Shown one piece after another: positions 35,266-46,900 of a stretch of DNA of 64,000 bases (positions within the stretch are counted from its first letter, which is position 1; each line of letters starts with the position of its first letter). The stretch comes from an uncultured Prevotellaceae bacterium. Its GTDB lineage: Bacteria > Bacteroidota > Bacteroidia > Bacteroidales > Bacteroidaceae. Below the pieces are notes generated by a model. It was not told the origin of the DNA. It worked only from the letters and a program-made list of their open reading frames with translations, and did no database searches. The position numbers were made by a program, and so were the translations under genes. The DNA lies in the NCBI GenBank assembly GCA_946405805.1, contig CAMJIL010000007.1:1-64000 (forward strand), written 5' to 3'.

Positions 35266-38200
35266 CTAAATGCTTACCTTAACACTCTCGTGGGCCTGTA
35301 TGAAATCCATAAGTTTTCTGTTTATCTTGATTCCAGGTATATCTGATGACATTGATATCGACTGAGGACTGATACGAGAATCTCTAATCGTAAAAGACAG
35401 TTTTGTCTCTCCCAATGAGTCCATAATTATCTGTGACAAGTCTTCGAGCATACCCTCTTTTTCGGTTTCTGCATCCATATCAATATTGATAGTGATACTA
35501 TTTACCGCGCTCTCTGCCACTTCATTGAGGAAATCAACATTCTGGACTTCTAACGTATAGTATTTCTCACCCCCTCGGGCATGTTCTACGCTCTTCATCT
35601 TGACAAGAACGGAACACCCTGTACGGAATTTTCCGACCCATTTAGACCATTCTTCACTAAACAGTGCCAATTCCCCCACTCCGCTGAAATCCTCAAGAGT
35701 CACAATACCCATGGGGGACCCTTTCTTCGTGAAACCTTCACGCACATTTGTAACAATACCGCCAAAGACCATCATGTCACGCTTTGCCAATTCTGCACGA
35801 TCTGCATCACGGCCTAATTCTGAGCAAGTCGTATTACAAATGCAATTTAGTATTATAGCATATTCATCCAATGGGTGTGCAGAAAGATAGATTCCGACAA
35901 GTTCACGCTCTCTATTCAAGCGTTCTATGGCACTCCATTCCAACGCTTTACCTGGTTTGGGCTTTGTTATTTCTATTGCCTCCAAACCACCGAACAGAGA
36001 ATTCTGCGCCTCTATTTTAGCATTATTGAACTGCTGGGCATAGACAAGCAGGGCATCAACGAAACTGCCAGAACGTAGATTTGACAACATATGCTGAGGT
36101 GGAACCATGTACTGCTCTCTTGACAATCCGAAAGTATCAAGAGCCCCCGCGAGAGCCATACACTCCATTACTTTCTTGTTCAATGCCGATGGTGGTACGC
36201 GTTCAACGAACTCGTACAAATCCTTAAATGGGCCGTTTTTCGTCCTTTCTTCTATGATGGCACGGGTAGCAGCCTCACTCATGCCTTTTATTGCCTCCAA
36301 ACCGAAACGGATTTCTCCATTCTGATTGACACCAAAGTTTGCATACGACTCATTTATATCCGGGCCATACACCTGAATACCCATCGACTTACATTCGTCC
36401 ATCAGCTTTGTTATCTCCTTGATGTCATCACAACGACGCGTAAGGAGGGCTGCCATAAATTCTGCCGGATAGTGAGCTTTCAGATATGCCGTCTGATAAG
36501 CAACCCAAGAATAGCATGCTGCATGAGACTTGTTGAAGGCATAGGAAGCGAATTTCTCCCAATCGCCCCAAATCTTATCAAGCACCTTAGGATCATGACC
36601 ATTCTTCTTACCACCCTCTATGAACTTTGGCTTCATGGCATCTACGATGTCCTTCTTCTTCTTACCCATTGCCTTACGAAGAGCATCAGACTCACCACGG
36701 GTAAAGTTTGCAAGCTGTCGCGACAACAGCATCACCTGCTCCTGATATACCGTAATGCCATAAGTATCCTTGAGGTACTTTTCCATGCATGGGATATCGT
36801 ACGTTATTGGTTCCTTTCCATTCTTACGCTTGATGAAAGATGGAATATAATCCATTGGTCCGGGACGATAGAGGGCATTCATGGCAATAAGATCCTCAAA
36901 CACTGTAGGATGCAACTCACGAAGATATTTCTGCATTCCCGCTGATTCAAACTGGAATGTGCCAATAGTTTGTCCACGCTGATATAACTGGTATGTCAGC
37001 TCATCATCTATAGGAATCTTCTCAAGGTCTATATCAATACCGCGTGTAAGTTTTATATTTTTACATGCCTCCTTCTGCTCGGAAAGCGTCTTCAATCCGA
37101 GGAAGTCCATCTTTATTAAGCCTGTTGATTCTATAACATGACCATCATACTGAGTGACAGCCGTTTTTATATCAGGAAAATCAGGATCCGGAGCCGTTGA
37201 AATGGGAACATGATCTGATATCGGGTCTCTACATATAATAAAGCCACAAGCATGAATACCGACATTACGTACAGTACCCTCCAACATTTTGGCATACTTA
37301 ATAGTATTAGACTCTCTTGAATCTATTGAGGACTCTGCACGAGCGATTTCTGGAACAGACTTTATAACATTTGGCAAATTCATCTTAAGACCATCTGGCA
37401 GCCTGTCCGGGATAGCCTTACACAGAGCATTCGTACGATCAAGAGGGAACTTCTCTACACGTGCTACATCCTTAATAGCGTTTTTGGTTGCCATAGTGCC
37501 ATACGTTATAATATGTGCACAATTCTCATGACCATATTTATCCATTACCCATTGAAGGACACGACCGCGACCATCATCATCGAAGTCTGTATCTATATCA
37601 GGTAAAGAAATACGGTCAGGATTAAGAAAACGCTCGAACAGAAGATCGTATTTTAGAGGGTCAAGACGGGTTATACCAAGACAATAAGCCACAACAGAAC
37701 CCGCAGCAGATCCACGTCCCGGTCCTACCCAGACATCCAGTTTATCACGAGCAGAGTTGATAAAATCCTGCACAATAAGGAAGTAACCAGGGAAGCCCAT
37801 TGTTTTCATTATGTGCAACTCGAATCTTATACGATCATCAACTTCCTTATCTAAAGGAGTTCCGTAAAGTTTTGCTGCGCCCTCATAAGCTAACTTTGCC
37901 AAATAATCAGCCTCAAACTTTATGCGATAAATCTTATCATAGCCGCCCAACTTTGCGATTTTCTTTTCCGCCTCTTCTGGTGGTAAAGGATTTTCACCAT
38001 TCTCATCGCTGGTAAACTCCTTATATAACTCTTCTTCTGTGAATTTTTGTCTCCACTGTTCTTCTGTACCGAATTCTACTGGAATTGGAAAGAACGGCAT
38101 GATAGGGTCAGACTCCAGGTCATACACCTCAACCTTGTCGAGTATCTCGATTGTATTGTCCAAAGCTTCTGGGATGTCTGAGAAAATATCCCTCATTTCG

Positions 38201-39006
38201 TGCTCCGTCTTGAACCATTCCTGCTTAGAATAGAGCATGCGATTAGGATCGTCAAGATCCCTTCCCGTACCTATACACAACAGATGGTCATGAGCCTCAG
38301 CAGTCTCTTTGTCAATAAAGTGACAATCGTTTGTACATATTAATTTAATATTGTACTCACGCGCAAACTCTATCAGTATTCTATTAACCTTTTGTTGCAA
38401 TGGGAACGTTTCCCTATTCGCTCTTTGGTTGGGATCTTTCACCTCGTGACGTTGGAGTTCAAGATAGAAATCATCTCCCCATATTTTTTTATACCATTCG
38501 AGTGATTTACGTGCTCCTTCTATGTCACCAGCGAGAATCTTTTGAGGAATCTCTCCTCCAATACAAGCGGAACATATAATCAGATCCTCATGGTATTTCT
38601 CCAACTGTTCATGATCTGTACGTGGACGATGATAGAAACCATCGACCCATGAATTTGACACAAGTTTTATCAGATTACGATATCCATTGGCATTCTTTGC
38701 CAATACAATTAAATGCCAACCGCTGCGGTCCACCTCTGGCAAGTCTGTTTTATCCATTCCACGCCTTGCCACATACATTTCGCACCCGAAGATAGGTTTG
38801 AAAGGCGCTTTACCCTCTTTTTTTAAGTCCTTATTTGCCTTTTTAACCTCATCAAACAATTCCTTGACGCCAAACATGTTTCCATGATCCGTAATGGCGA
38901 CACCAGGCATATTGTCAGCAATAGCCTTATTGACTATATCCTTAACCTTGCACTGACCATCAAGCAAGGAGTAATGCGTATGTACATGAAGATGAACAAA
39001 ACTCAT
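35266..39006 (-). CDS. dnaE: DNA polymerase III subunit alpha
   Basis: 1246 aa; PHP domain HLHVHTHYSLLDG; GPGRGSAAGSVVAYCLGIT; PDIDTDFDDDGR. Confidence 0.97.
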   Translation of the reverse strand: MSFVHLHVHTHYSLLDGQCKVKDIVNKAIADNMPGVAITDHGNMFGVKELFDEVKKANKDLKKEGKAPFKPIFGCEMYVARRGMDKTDLPEVDRSGWHLIVLAKNANGYRNLIKLVSNSWVDGFYHRPRTDHEQLEKYHEDLIICSACIGGEIPQKILAGDIEGARKSLEWYKKIWGDDFYLELQRHEVKDPNQRANRETFPLQQKVNRILIEFAREYNIKLICTNDCHFIDKETAEAHDHLLCIGTGRDLDDPNRMLYSKQEWFKTEHEMRDIFSDIPEALDNTIEILDKVEVYDLESDPIMPFFPIPVEFGTEEQWRQKFTEEELYKEFTSDENGENPLPPEEAEKKIAKLGGYDKIYRIKFEADYLAKLAYEGAAKLYGTPLDKEVDDRIRFELHIMKTMGFPGYFLIVQDFINSARDKLDVWVGPGRGSAAGSVVAYCLGITRLDPLKYDLLFERFLNPDRISLPDIDTDFDDDGRGRVLQWVMDKYGHENCAHIITYGTMATKNAIKDVARVEKFPLDRTNALCKAIPDRLPDGLKMNLPNVIKSVPEIARAESSIDSRESNTIKYAKMLEGTVRNVGIHACGFIICRDPISDHVPISTAPDPDFPDIKTAVTQYDGHVIESTGLIKMDFLGLKTLSEQKEACKNIKLTRGIDIDLEKIPIDDELTYQLYQRGQTIGTFQFESAGMQKYLRELHPTVFEDLIAMNALYRPGPMDYIPSFIKRKNGKEPITYDIPCMEKYLKDTYGITVYQEQVMLLSRQLANFTRGESDALRKAMGKKKKDIVDAMKPKFIEGGKKNGHDPKVLDKIWGDWEKFASYAFNKSHAACYSWVAYQTAYLKAHYPAEFMAALLTRRCDDIKEITKLMDECKSMGIQVYGPDINESYANFGVNQNGEIRFGLEAIKGMSEAATRAIIEERTKNGPFKDLYEFVERVPPSALNKKVMECMALAGALDTFGLSREQYMVPPQHMLSNLRSGSFVDALLVYAQQFNNAKIEAQNSLFGGLEAIEITKPKPGKALEWSAIERLNRERELVGIYLSAHPLDEYAIILNCICNTTCSELGRDADRAELAKRDMMVFGGIVTNVREGFTKKGSPMGIVTLEDFSGVGELALFSEEWSKWVGKFRTGCSVLVKMKSVEHARGGEKYYTLEVQNVDFLNEVAESAVNSITINIDMDAETEKEGMLEDLSQIIMDSLGETKLSFTIRDSRISPQSISMSSDIPGIKINRKLMDFIQAHESVKVSI

Positions 39007-39021
39007 AAGAGGCCCCTAAAA

Positions 39022-39780
39022 TCAAGAAACTTTCTTTGTATCAGCAATAATGCTTAATAATACATATACCACAATTATTAAGCTGAATCCCGAGTAACAC
39101 AACCGCGAATTACCAGTCTCTACACCCAACAGTATAGACGCAACCAGTGCCACCACAGAAAACAATACAAAACAATATTTCAGTTCATTGCCTTTATATC
39201 CCCAATGTTTGAATTTTAAGGCGAACATCGGGATTTCGGCAACAAGTATCCACGATGACAACAATATAGCTACCAACAAAGCAGGCATAAACCACATATA
39301 TTGCTCAAGGTAGTCTCCGAACCCGACAATCAAGGAACCCCAAAACAAGGCATTTGCCGGTGTTGGCAAACCGATAAACGACGTTGTCTGGCGAGTATCT
39401 AAATTAAACTTTGCAAGTCGCACCGCACTAAATGCTGCAACCAAAAATGCCAAATATGGAACTAAAGAAACTATTACTGAGTCATTCAATATAGAAGGAT
39501 ATTCAACGACCTGCAGCTCATAAGAGATAATACTTGAAGGAGCCACTCCAAAAGTCACAACATCTGCCAATGAGTCTAACTCTTTTCCTATTGGTGATGA
39601 CACGCCGAGCAAACGTGCCACCATACCGTCAAAGAAATCAAAAACAGCGCCCACTATAATAAATAACAGGGCCAAAGGTAAATCTCCTTTAATAGCGAAA
39701 GATATTGCAATACATCCGCTGATAAGATTACAGCATGTTATAGAATTAGGGATATGCTTCTTACAAACGCTAAAGTCCAT
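39022..39780 (-). CDS. pssA: CDP-diacylglycerol--serine O-phosphatidyltransferase
   Basis: CDP-alcohol motif DFFDGMVARLLGVSSPIGKELDSLADVVTFG. Confidence 0.92.
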   Translation of the reverse strand: MDFSVCKKHIPNSITCCNLISGCIAISFAIKGDLPLALLFIIVGAVFDFFDGMVARLLGVSSPIGKELDSLADVVTFGVAPSSIISYELQVVEYPSILNDSVIVSLVPYLAFLVAAFSAVRLAKFNLDTRQTTSFIGLPTPANALFWGSLIVGFGDYLEQYMWFMPALLVAILLSSWILVAEIPMFALKFKHWGYKGNELKYCFVLFSVVALVASILLGVETGNSRLCYSGFSLIIVVYVLLSIIADTKKVS

Positions 39781-39796
39781 ACGCTATATCGTCTAA

Positions 39797-40504
39797 CTAA
39801 ATTTCATCATGCTTTTTAAGCATGCCTATTATTGTCTGGTTTCCTGTAGTAGATTGACGCATCTCAACACATATCTTTGTGTCAACAGGCAAGAACAAAT
39901 CTACTCGAGAACCAAATTTAATAAATCCCAGATGTTCGTCGATATAACAATCGTCCCCCTCCTTCGCATAAGTAACTATACGACGGGCCATTGCTCCAGC
40001 AACTTGCCTGCAAAGTATATCGACGCCATCATCTGTAGTAATAATAATATCTGTCATCTCATTTTCATCGCTAGCCTTAGGCAACCACGCCTTATGGAAA
40101 TGACCATTATGATGTTCAACCAACTTAACCTTGCCATCTACAGGGAACCAATTGGCATGAACATTGAAAAGGCTCATAAAAATGCTCACCATTATTCTCT
40201 CCTCTTTCAAGTATTTTTCTTCAAACACCTTTTCCAGCACGACAATTTTGCCATCCGCGGGTGCAACAACAACTCCCTCAGTATCAGTCATTTCGAATAT
40301 ACGAATCGGGCAACGGAAGAAATTTAGCACAACGCCCCATGTTATACCAAATACTACAGCAAAAAGGTAAAATGGTATAGGAGATTCGAACGAACGCCAC
40401 AATATTATTCCAATAGCTATCAAAGCCATTGCACTATACACCAAAGTATCCGTCCCTTCACGATGAATACGGATCTTCTTAAGTTTTTTTATACGTCTTC
40501 CCAT
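39797..40504 (-). CDS. psd: Phosphatidylserine decarboxylase family protein
   Basis: [39 protein letters not shown]. Confidence 0.9.
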   Translation of the reverse strand: MGRRIKKLKKIRIHREGTDTLVYSAMALIAIGIILWRSFESPIPFYLFAVVFGITWGVVLNFFRCPIRIFEMTDTEGVVVAPADGKIVVLEKVFEEKYLKEERIMVSIFMSLFNVHANWFPVDGKVKLVEHHNGHFHKAWLPKASDENEMTDIIITTDDGVDILCRQVAGAMARRIVTYAKEGDDCYIDEHLGFIKFGSRVDLFLPVDTKICVEMRQSTTGNQTIIGMLKKHDEI

Positions 40505-40621
40505 TCTCGTAGGTCAGCAAACGTTATTAATAGTTACAAGGATTACGCCTTGAATTTTTTAGATAATTAAGTTTATAAAGTTGCGTATTCAGAATTGAGT
40601 TCTGAAGAATCCAACTTTTTG

Positions 40622-40629
40622 CAAAAGTA
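40622..40629 (-). promoter_or_regulatory. -7 element TACTTTTG for psd-pssA-dnaE
   Basis: CAAAAGTA on plus strand. Confidence 0.45.
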
Positions 40630-40739
40630 CAGAAAAAAAATGATATGTGCAAACAATTTGTAATTTTATTGTATTTTTTCTATATTATTTCCACCTTCTA
40701 TATATTATATCGTCGAGAAAAGTGTACCTTCGCCGCACT

Positions 40740-41171
40740 ATGACCGACGAAGAATACATGCAAAAAGCTATAGCCGAAGCAAAGGCCGCGGCAAAAGAAG
40801 GAGAGATTCCAATTGGTGCTATTATTGTGGCACAAGGTCGAATATTGGCAAGGGCACACAACCTTACGGAAAAATTACACGATGTTACCGCTCATGCTGA
40901 GATGCAGGCCATTACCGCCGCAGCCAATGCCTTAGGTGGCAAATATCTCACAGGCTGTACACTTTATGTTACTGTAGAACCATGTGCCATGTGCGCCGGA
41001 GCGTTAGGTTGGAGTCAGATTTCGCGATTGGTATATGGTTGCAAAGACGAAAAAAGGGGATACCAAAAGGTAGCCCCATTATCACTTCATCCTAAAACAA
41101 ATGTCACCAGCAGTATTCTTGAAGAAGAATGTGCTACGATGATTAAGGATTTCTTTCTTACTCGGCGGTAA
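40740..41171 (+). CDS. tadA: tRNA-specific adenosine deaminase / nucleoside deaminase
   Basis: HAEMQ and PCAMCAGAL zinc motifs; ATG 40740 starts the conserved region. Confidence 0.88.
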   Translation: MTDEEYMQKAIAEAKAAAKEGEIPIGAIIVAQGRILARAHNLTEKLHDVTAHAEMQAITAAANALGGKYLTGCTLYVTVEPCAMCAGALGWSQISRLVYGCKDEKRGYQKVAPLSLHPKTNVTSSILEEECATMIKDFFLTRR

Positions 41172-41520
41172 GTCCTATACGCTTTTCCTGTATGCGAGCC
41201 TTCTTACCTGTAAGATTACGCAGGTAGTACAGCTTAGCTCTACGAACCTTACCAACCTTATTTACTTCAATAGAGTCAATATTTGGTGACTCAATTGGGA
41301 AAATGCGCTCTACTCCGACAGTTCCAGACATTTTACGTACTGTAAAACGCTTTTTGTCTCCGTGGCCTGAAATCTTAATTACGACACCACGATAGAGCTG
41401 AATACGTTCCTTAGAACCCTCGATAATTTTGTAAGCGACAGTAACAGTATCACCTGCTTTGAATTCAGGGAACTTTTTGCCGGTTGCAAATGCTTCTTCA
41501 GCAACTTTGATTAAATCCAT
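41158..41520 (-). CDS. rplS: 50S ribosomal protein L19
   Basis: [47 protein letters not shown]. Confidence 0.96.
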   Translation of the reverse strand: MDLIKVAEEAFATGKKFPEFKAGDTVTVAYKIIEGSKERIQLYRGVVIKISGHGDKKRFTVRKMSGTVGVERIFPIESPNIDSIEVNKVGKVRRAKLYYLRNLTGKKARIQEKRIGLTAE

Positions 41521-41596
41521 GTTCTTACTATTTTATTGTTTTTTAATCCATGTCACGTAGTCGAGTACCAGCGGTGACGTTAACGAAAATCGGCTG

Positions 41597-41604
41597 CAAA
41601 GGTA
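41597..41604 (-). promoter_or_regulatory. -7 element TACCTTTG for rplS
   Basis: CAAAGGTA on plus strand. Confidence 0.5.
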
Positions 41605-41668
41605 TAAAAAATAATCTACATTATAGGGTTTACCTTATACCGAAGCATGCTATTTTAATATTTTTTAA

Positions 41669-42448
41669 CTATTGCTTCCCTATTATTCCCAACTTTGATG
41701 TCTTTAGGAATTTGACGATCTTGTCTATTTCCGGACTTGATTGTACCTGCTGCTCTATTTGTATACATGCATTCAGAATATCATCCTGTCCATGGAAAAC
41801 CAATCGATAAGCATTTGCTATATGAGACTTTATCTTCTCATTAATACCGCTCTGATCTATAACAAAACCATTAATACCACCATATTTTATAGGATGGCTA
41901 CCAGCCACAATGTATGGTGGGACATCTTTGGAAAATCTACAACCAGACTGAATCATAGAACAATCACCTACACGTACACCAGGATTTGCTATAACACCTG
42001 ATGAGAAAATCACGTAATTGTGTATTTCAACATCACCAGCAATTTTTGTTCCATAACCAAGCACATTCTCATTCCCTATATGGACATCATGCGATATATG
42101 CACACCTTCCATTATAAAGTTCCTATTACCAATCAGGGTTTTACCCTCTAAATATGTAGCACGACTTATAACCACATTTTCACGAATGATATTACCTTCA
42201 CCAATTTCGCATATTGTATTCTCACCTCTGTAGTGAAAATCCTGTGGAATAGCAGAGATAACAGCATTTTGATGCACCTTATTTCTCTTGCCCAAACGTG
42301 TTCCATTCATAAGACTCACATTAGGGTACAACACACAATCGTCACCAACAACAACATCATCCTCTATATATACAAAAGGATAGATAGTAACATTTTGTCC
42401 TATTTTAGCATTGGGACTTATTACTGCCTTATCTGAAATATTACTCAT
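41669..42448 (-). CDS. LpxA-family acyl-ACP--UDP-GlcNAc O-acyltransferase (or paralogue)
   Basis: Left-handed beta-helix hexapeptides; MEGVHISHDVHIG; DVPPYIVAGSHP. Confidence 0.75.
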   Translation of the reverse strand: MSNISDKAVISPNAKIGQNVTIYPFVYIEDDVVVGDDCVLYPNVSLMNGTRLGKRNKVHQNAVISAIPQDFHYRGENTICEIGEGNIIRENVVISRATYLEGKTLIGNRNFIMEGVHISHDVHIGNENVLGYGTKIAGDVEIHNYVIFSSGVIANPGVRVGDCSMIQSGCRFSKDVPPYIVAGSHPIKYGGINGFVIDQSGINEKIKSHIANAYRLVFHGQDDILNACIQIEQQVQSSPEIDKIVKFLKTSKLGIIGKQ

Positions 42449-42451
42449 CGT

Positions 42452-43900
42452 TTATTCTCTGCCCCCTCCTAAGGCGCTATATAGATTAACTACTGCCTGC
42501 ATCTTATTAAACTCATCTACTACTTGTGATATCTCGGCATTTAGAAGCGAGGATTGTGCTGAGATTACTTCCAAGTATGAGGACGTTCCCATTTTATAAA
42601 GCATCAATGTATAGTCAACACTCTTTGCCAGGGCCTCTACTTGCCGACGTTCAAGTTCCTCCATTTCTTTGCTGCTATTATACTCAACGAGGCAATTAGA
42701 CACTTCAGCTCCTGCCTCCAAAATAATCTGTCTCCATTCTTTTTCCGCCACTTCGTATGACAACTTCGCTACCTTCAACTGAGCTATTAAACGACCATTC
42801 ATAAATATAGGTTGCGTAAGTCCAGCTACAAAATTAGCCAAAAAGAAGCCAGGATTTGATACCGCGTTTCCCATGCTATTAGTAAACGAACCAGTTCCTG
42901 TGATTTTTAAACTTGGATAGAATGCCGACTGAGCTTTTTTAACATCGTAGAAACAATTTGCAAGTTTCATCTCTGCCGCATGTACATCAGGACGAGCAGA
43001 AAGCACATTTAAAGCGATACCTGTAGAGAAATTCTCGGGCAAATTCTGATCTGCCAACTTACCTCGAGAAATACTCTGAGCATGCATACCTAAGAGAGTT
43101 GATAACGTATTCTCCGTCTCACGTATTTGGCGTTTCATATCTATAATATCAGTCTTTACCGAAAGATTTGCGGCCTGAGCAGAAATCACAGCAGTCTCTT
43201 TAGCACCTCGCAAATCCTTCTGCAGTTTCATCATACGATATGTTTCGGCAGTTAATGCCTCCATATCATTTAATATTTCGAGCTGACGATCTAACATCAA
43301 CAATGTATAATAGCAATTCGCTATACCACATATGACCATAGAACGAGTTACATGTTGGTAATCTTTCATCATTTCGAGTTGTACCTCAGCTCCACGTTTA
43401 GTTGCCAATATACTACCAAATATATCTATTGTCCATGACGCTGATATGGGCATAGCATACGACTTGTTCCAGTCACCTTTTTTATCTCCAGAAACGACCT
43501 TTGCCAAAGTACCAGAAGGTGTGAATGTTACTTGTGGCAAGAATGCCAAACGAGCAGCTTTCAATGCGGCCTCCATCTTTTGAACATTTGCTGATGCTTC
43601 AAATATATCGACATTCTGTTCTAATCCCTTCTCTATAAGAGTACGCAGTTGAGGGTCAGTAAAGACTTCCTGCCACTTTACTCCACCAAAGCCTACGGAA
43701 TCAGCACCTTCGATCCCAGCGGCATCACGCAAAGCACTACTTGTTGCTGTTGCATGAAGCAGGCTGTCCGGACGTTCATACTTTGACCACAAGCTCTTAC
43801 CATGACTACATGACATGATAGAAACCACAAGCATCATAAGACAAACAGCATAGACTATCCGTTTTTGATACATTCTATATTTTCGATTATTTTTCATCAT
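42452..43900 (-). CDS. RND efflux outer-membrane lipoprotein (TolC/OprM, NodT family)
   Basis: Lipobox VSIMSCSHG; ARPDVHAAEMKLA; FFLANFVAGLTQPIF. Confidence 0.9.
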   Translation of the reverse strand: MMKNNRKYRMYQKRIVYAVCLMMLVVSIMSCSHGKSLWSKYERPDSLLHATATSSALRDAAGIEGADSVGFGGVKWQEVFTDPQLRTLIEKGLEQNVDIFEASANVQKMEAALKAARLAFLPQVTFTPSGTLAKVVSGDKKGDWNKSYAMPISASWTIDIFGSILATKRGAEVQLEMMKDYQHVTRSMVICGIANCYYTLLMLDRQLEILNDMEALTAETYRMMKLQKDLRGAKETAVISAQAANLSVKTDIIDMKRQIRETENTLSTLLGMHAQSISRGKLADQNLPENFSTGIALNVLSARPDVHAAEMKLANCFYDVKKAQSAFYPSLKITGTGSFTNSMGNAVSNPGFFLANFVAGLTQPIFMNGRLIAQLKVAKLSYEVAEKEWRQIILEAGAEVSNCLVEYNSSKEMEELERRQVEALAKSVDYTLMLYKMGTSSYLEVISAQSSLLNAEISQVVDEFNKMQAVVNLYSALGGGRE

Positions 43901-43913
43901 TCACTCCTCCTTA

Positions 43914-46900
43914 TCATTTTACATAATTAGGATTGTTCTCACTAATTGCGTCACTGATAGCACCAGCTGAAATTGCGTACTGCCTCAACTCAGAACTTAC
44001 AGCAACATTATCGTCTTCGAACTTCATCGGCCTGATCTTCTCCTGAAGAGATTGGAAGATGACGAACAAAGTAGGAACAACAAAAAGCTGTAAGATAGTA
44101 CCAATCAGCATACCGCCTACAGCTGCGGCACCCAGCGTCTGGTTACCATTCTTACCTACACCAGAAGCAAACATCATAGGCAACAATCCGATAACCATAG
44201 CCAAGGATGTCATCAAGATAGGACGCAGACGGGCTGCGGCGCCCAGTACGGCAGACCATGAGATAGCCATACCCGTCTGACGACGCTCAAGAGCGAACTG
44301 TACAATTAGAATGGCATTCTTTGCCAACAGACCAATCAGCATAATCAGCGATATCTGCATGTAGATATCGTTAGCATGTCCGAAGAGATTGGTAAATAGG
44401 AAACAACCCGCTAGTCCAAAGGGTACAGACAGCAGTACAGACAGTGGCAGGATGTATGACTCATATTGGGCTGACAGAATCAAATAGATGAAGATGAAAC
44501 AGAGCAGGAAGATGATACCTGTAGTGTTGGACGCCTTCGCCTCCTCACGTGTCAGACCAGAAAAATCATAAGAATAACCGGCTGGCAGTGTCACTGCAGC
44601 CACATCACGGAGAGCCTGAATAGCCTCACCAGTAGAATAGCCATTGGCAACCGTACCTGTCACATTAATAGAGGTATACAGGTTGAAACGATTTATGTTA
44701 GACGGACCATAAACACGCTCCAGATTACAGAACTCCTTTACGGGAGCCATACCCTCAGTAGTACGCACATATATGCTATTTAGTGAAGCCTCCGTCATAC
44801 GGGTTTCAGGTGCGCCTTGGATCATCACACGATAAAGCTTACCATAGGCATTGAAGTTGGAGGCATAAAGTCCACCATAGTAACCTTGCAAGGTAGAAAG
44901 GACTGTAGCTGGCGAGATGCCACTCTGCTTACACTTGGCCACATTCACTTTCACCATATATTGTGGATAGTTTGGATTGTAAGATGTCTGGGCTGCCTGG
45001 AACTCAGGACGCTTGTTGAGCTCAGCCAGAAACTCCTTCACAATATCGTAGAACTTGCTCAGGCTACCACCAGTACGATCCTGCATCACCACTGATATAC
45101 CACTGTTCAGAGAATAACCAGGAATCATTGGAGGTGAGAATGCCAACACTTGGGCATCCTTGATATGTGATGTCTTGATGAATATCTGGGCAATCACACC
45201 CGTAGCATCGTAGGGATTGAGGAAGAAACGATATATACCGTCACCTTCCCACAGTCCACTGATCTTCCACCACAAACCCTTCTGACGCTCACTGAACGGT
45301 TTCAGTTTCATAATAAACGTGGCCTGATCGGAACCAGCACCTGCGATGAAATTGTAACCCTGAATTTGCTCACGACTCATGATAGCCGGATCAGCAGCCA
45401 GGATGGAGTCAACCTCATCAATAATCTGACGCGTACGAGCCACAGAGGTAGCAGGAGGCATGGAGATAGTACAGAAGATGGTACCTGTATCCTCATCAGG
45501 CACAAGACCACTCTTGGTGGTAAACATCATGACACCCAGCACAACAATACCTACCAATACCGTAGCAATGATAGTCAGTGGCTTGCGCACCAGTTTCTCC
45601 AGGATATTCTTATACTTACCGATAGTCGTATCAAAAGCTACGTTGAATGACTGATGGAAACGATCCACACGAGACAGTTTCTTTTCATGTCCTTCGGCAT
45701 CGTGGGGCTTCAGGAAGATAGCACAGAGTGCAGGTGACAAGGTCAAGGCATTCAGAGCCGAGATGATGATGCTGATTGCCATCGTCACACCGAACTCACG
45801 ATAGAATGAGCCCGAGGTTCCACCTATAAATGACACCGGCACAAACACAGCTGCCATCACAAGAGTGATGGAGATGATGGCACCGGAAATCTCGTTCATG
45901 GCATCAATAGAAGCCGTCAGCGATGACTTATAACCCTGATCCAACTTGGCATGCACAGCCTCAACCACTACGATGGCATCATCCACCACAATGGCAATAG
46001 CCAATAGCAAGGCGGAAAGTACGAGTAGGTTGATGGAGAATCCCATCATATTGAGGAAGAAGAACGTACCAATCAGAGACACAGGTACAGCAATTAGAGG
46101 AATCAGCGTAGAACGCATATCCTGCAAGAAAATATACACCACAAAGAACACGAGTGCCAATGTCATGAAGAGCGTAAATACTACCTCCTCAATAGAAGCA
46201 TACAAGAACTCTGTCACGTCGTAGTTAATCTTATAGATCATACCTGGTGGGAAGAGTTTCGCCTGTTCATCAAGTTCCGCCTTCACCTGCTTGGCAATAT
46301 CGTTAGCATTAGAACCAGCAATCTGCTGTACCATACCCATCACAGAGGGCAAGTTGTTGTTTCTCATTGAGACGGAATACATCAATCCGCCCAACTCGAT
46401 ACGTGCGACATCCTTCAGTTTTAGTGTCGTACCATCGGGCTTACTCTGAACGATGATGTTACCGAACTCTTCAGGAGTCTTCAAGCGACCTGTATAGCGC
46501 AGAGAATATTCAAAAGCCACATCCGATTGTTCACCAAAGGTACCAGGGGCAGCCTCAATATTCTGTTCTGCCATCAAGTTGGCAATATCACTTGGCATCA
46601 GGTCATGCTGCTTCATCACATCAGGCTTCAGCCAGATACGCATTGAGTAGGTCTTCATACCAGGGCTCATCACATCACCTACACCCTGAATACGCTTCAA
46701 AGCCGGTATAATGTTGATGTTGGCATAATTCGTCAGGAATTGGTCGTCATAACGTCCATCGGATGTTAGGGTATACATAATCACCTGAGAGGACTGACGT
46801 TTCGTCACCGTTACACCCACACGCGTTACCTCAGCAGGCAGAAGGGCCTGTGCCTGAGACACGCGATTTTGCACATTCACAGCACACATATCGGCATTCA

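Noticed and set aside
40647-40739. N-terminal extension of TadA
   Set aside because: AT-rich hydrophobic extension atypical for TadA; conserved region starts at ATG 40740 after a TACCTTCG-like box
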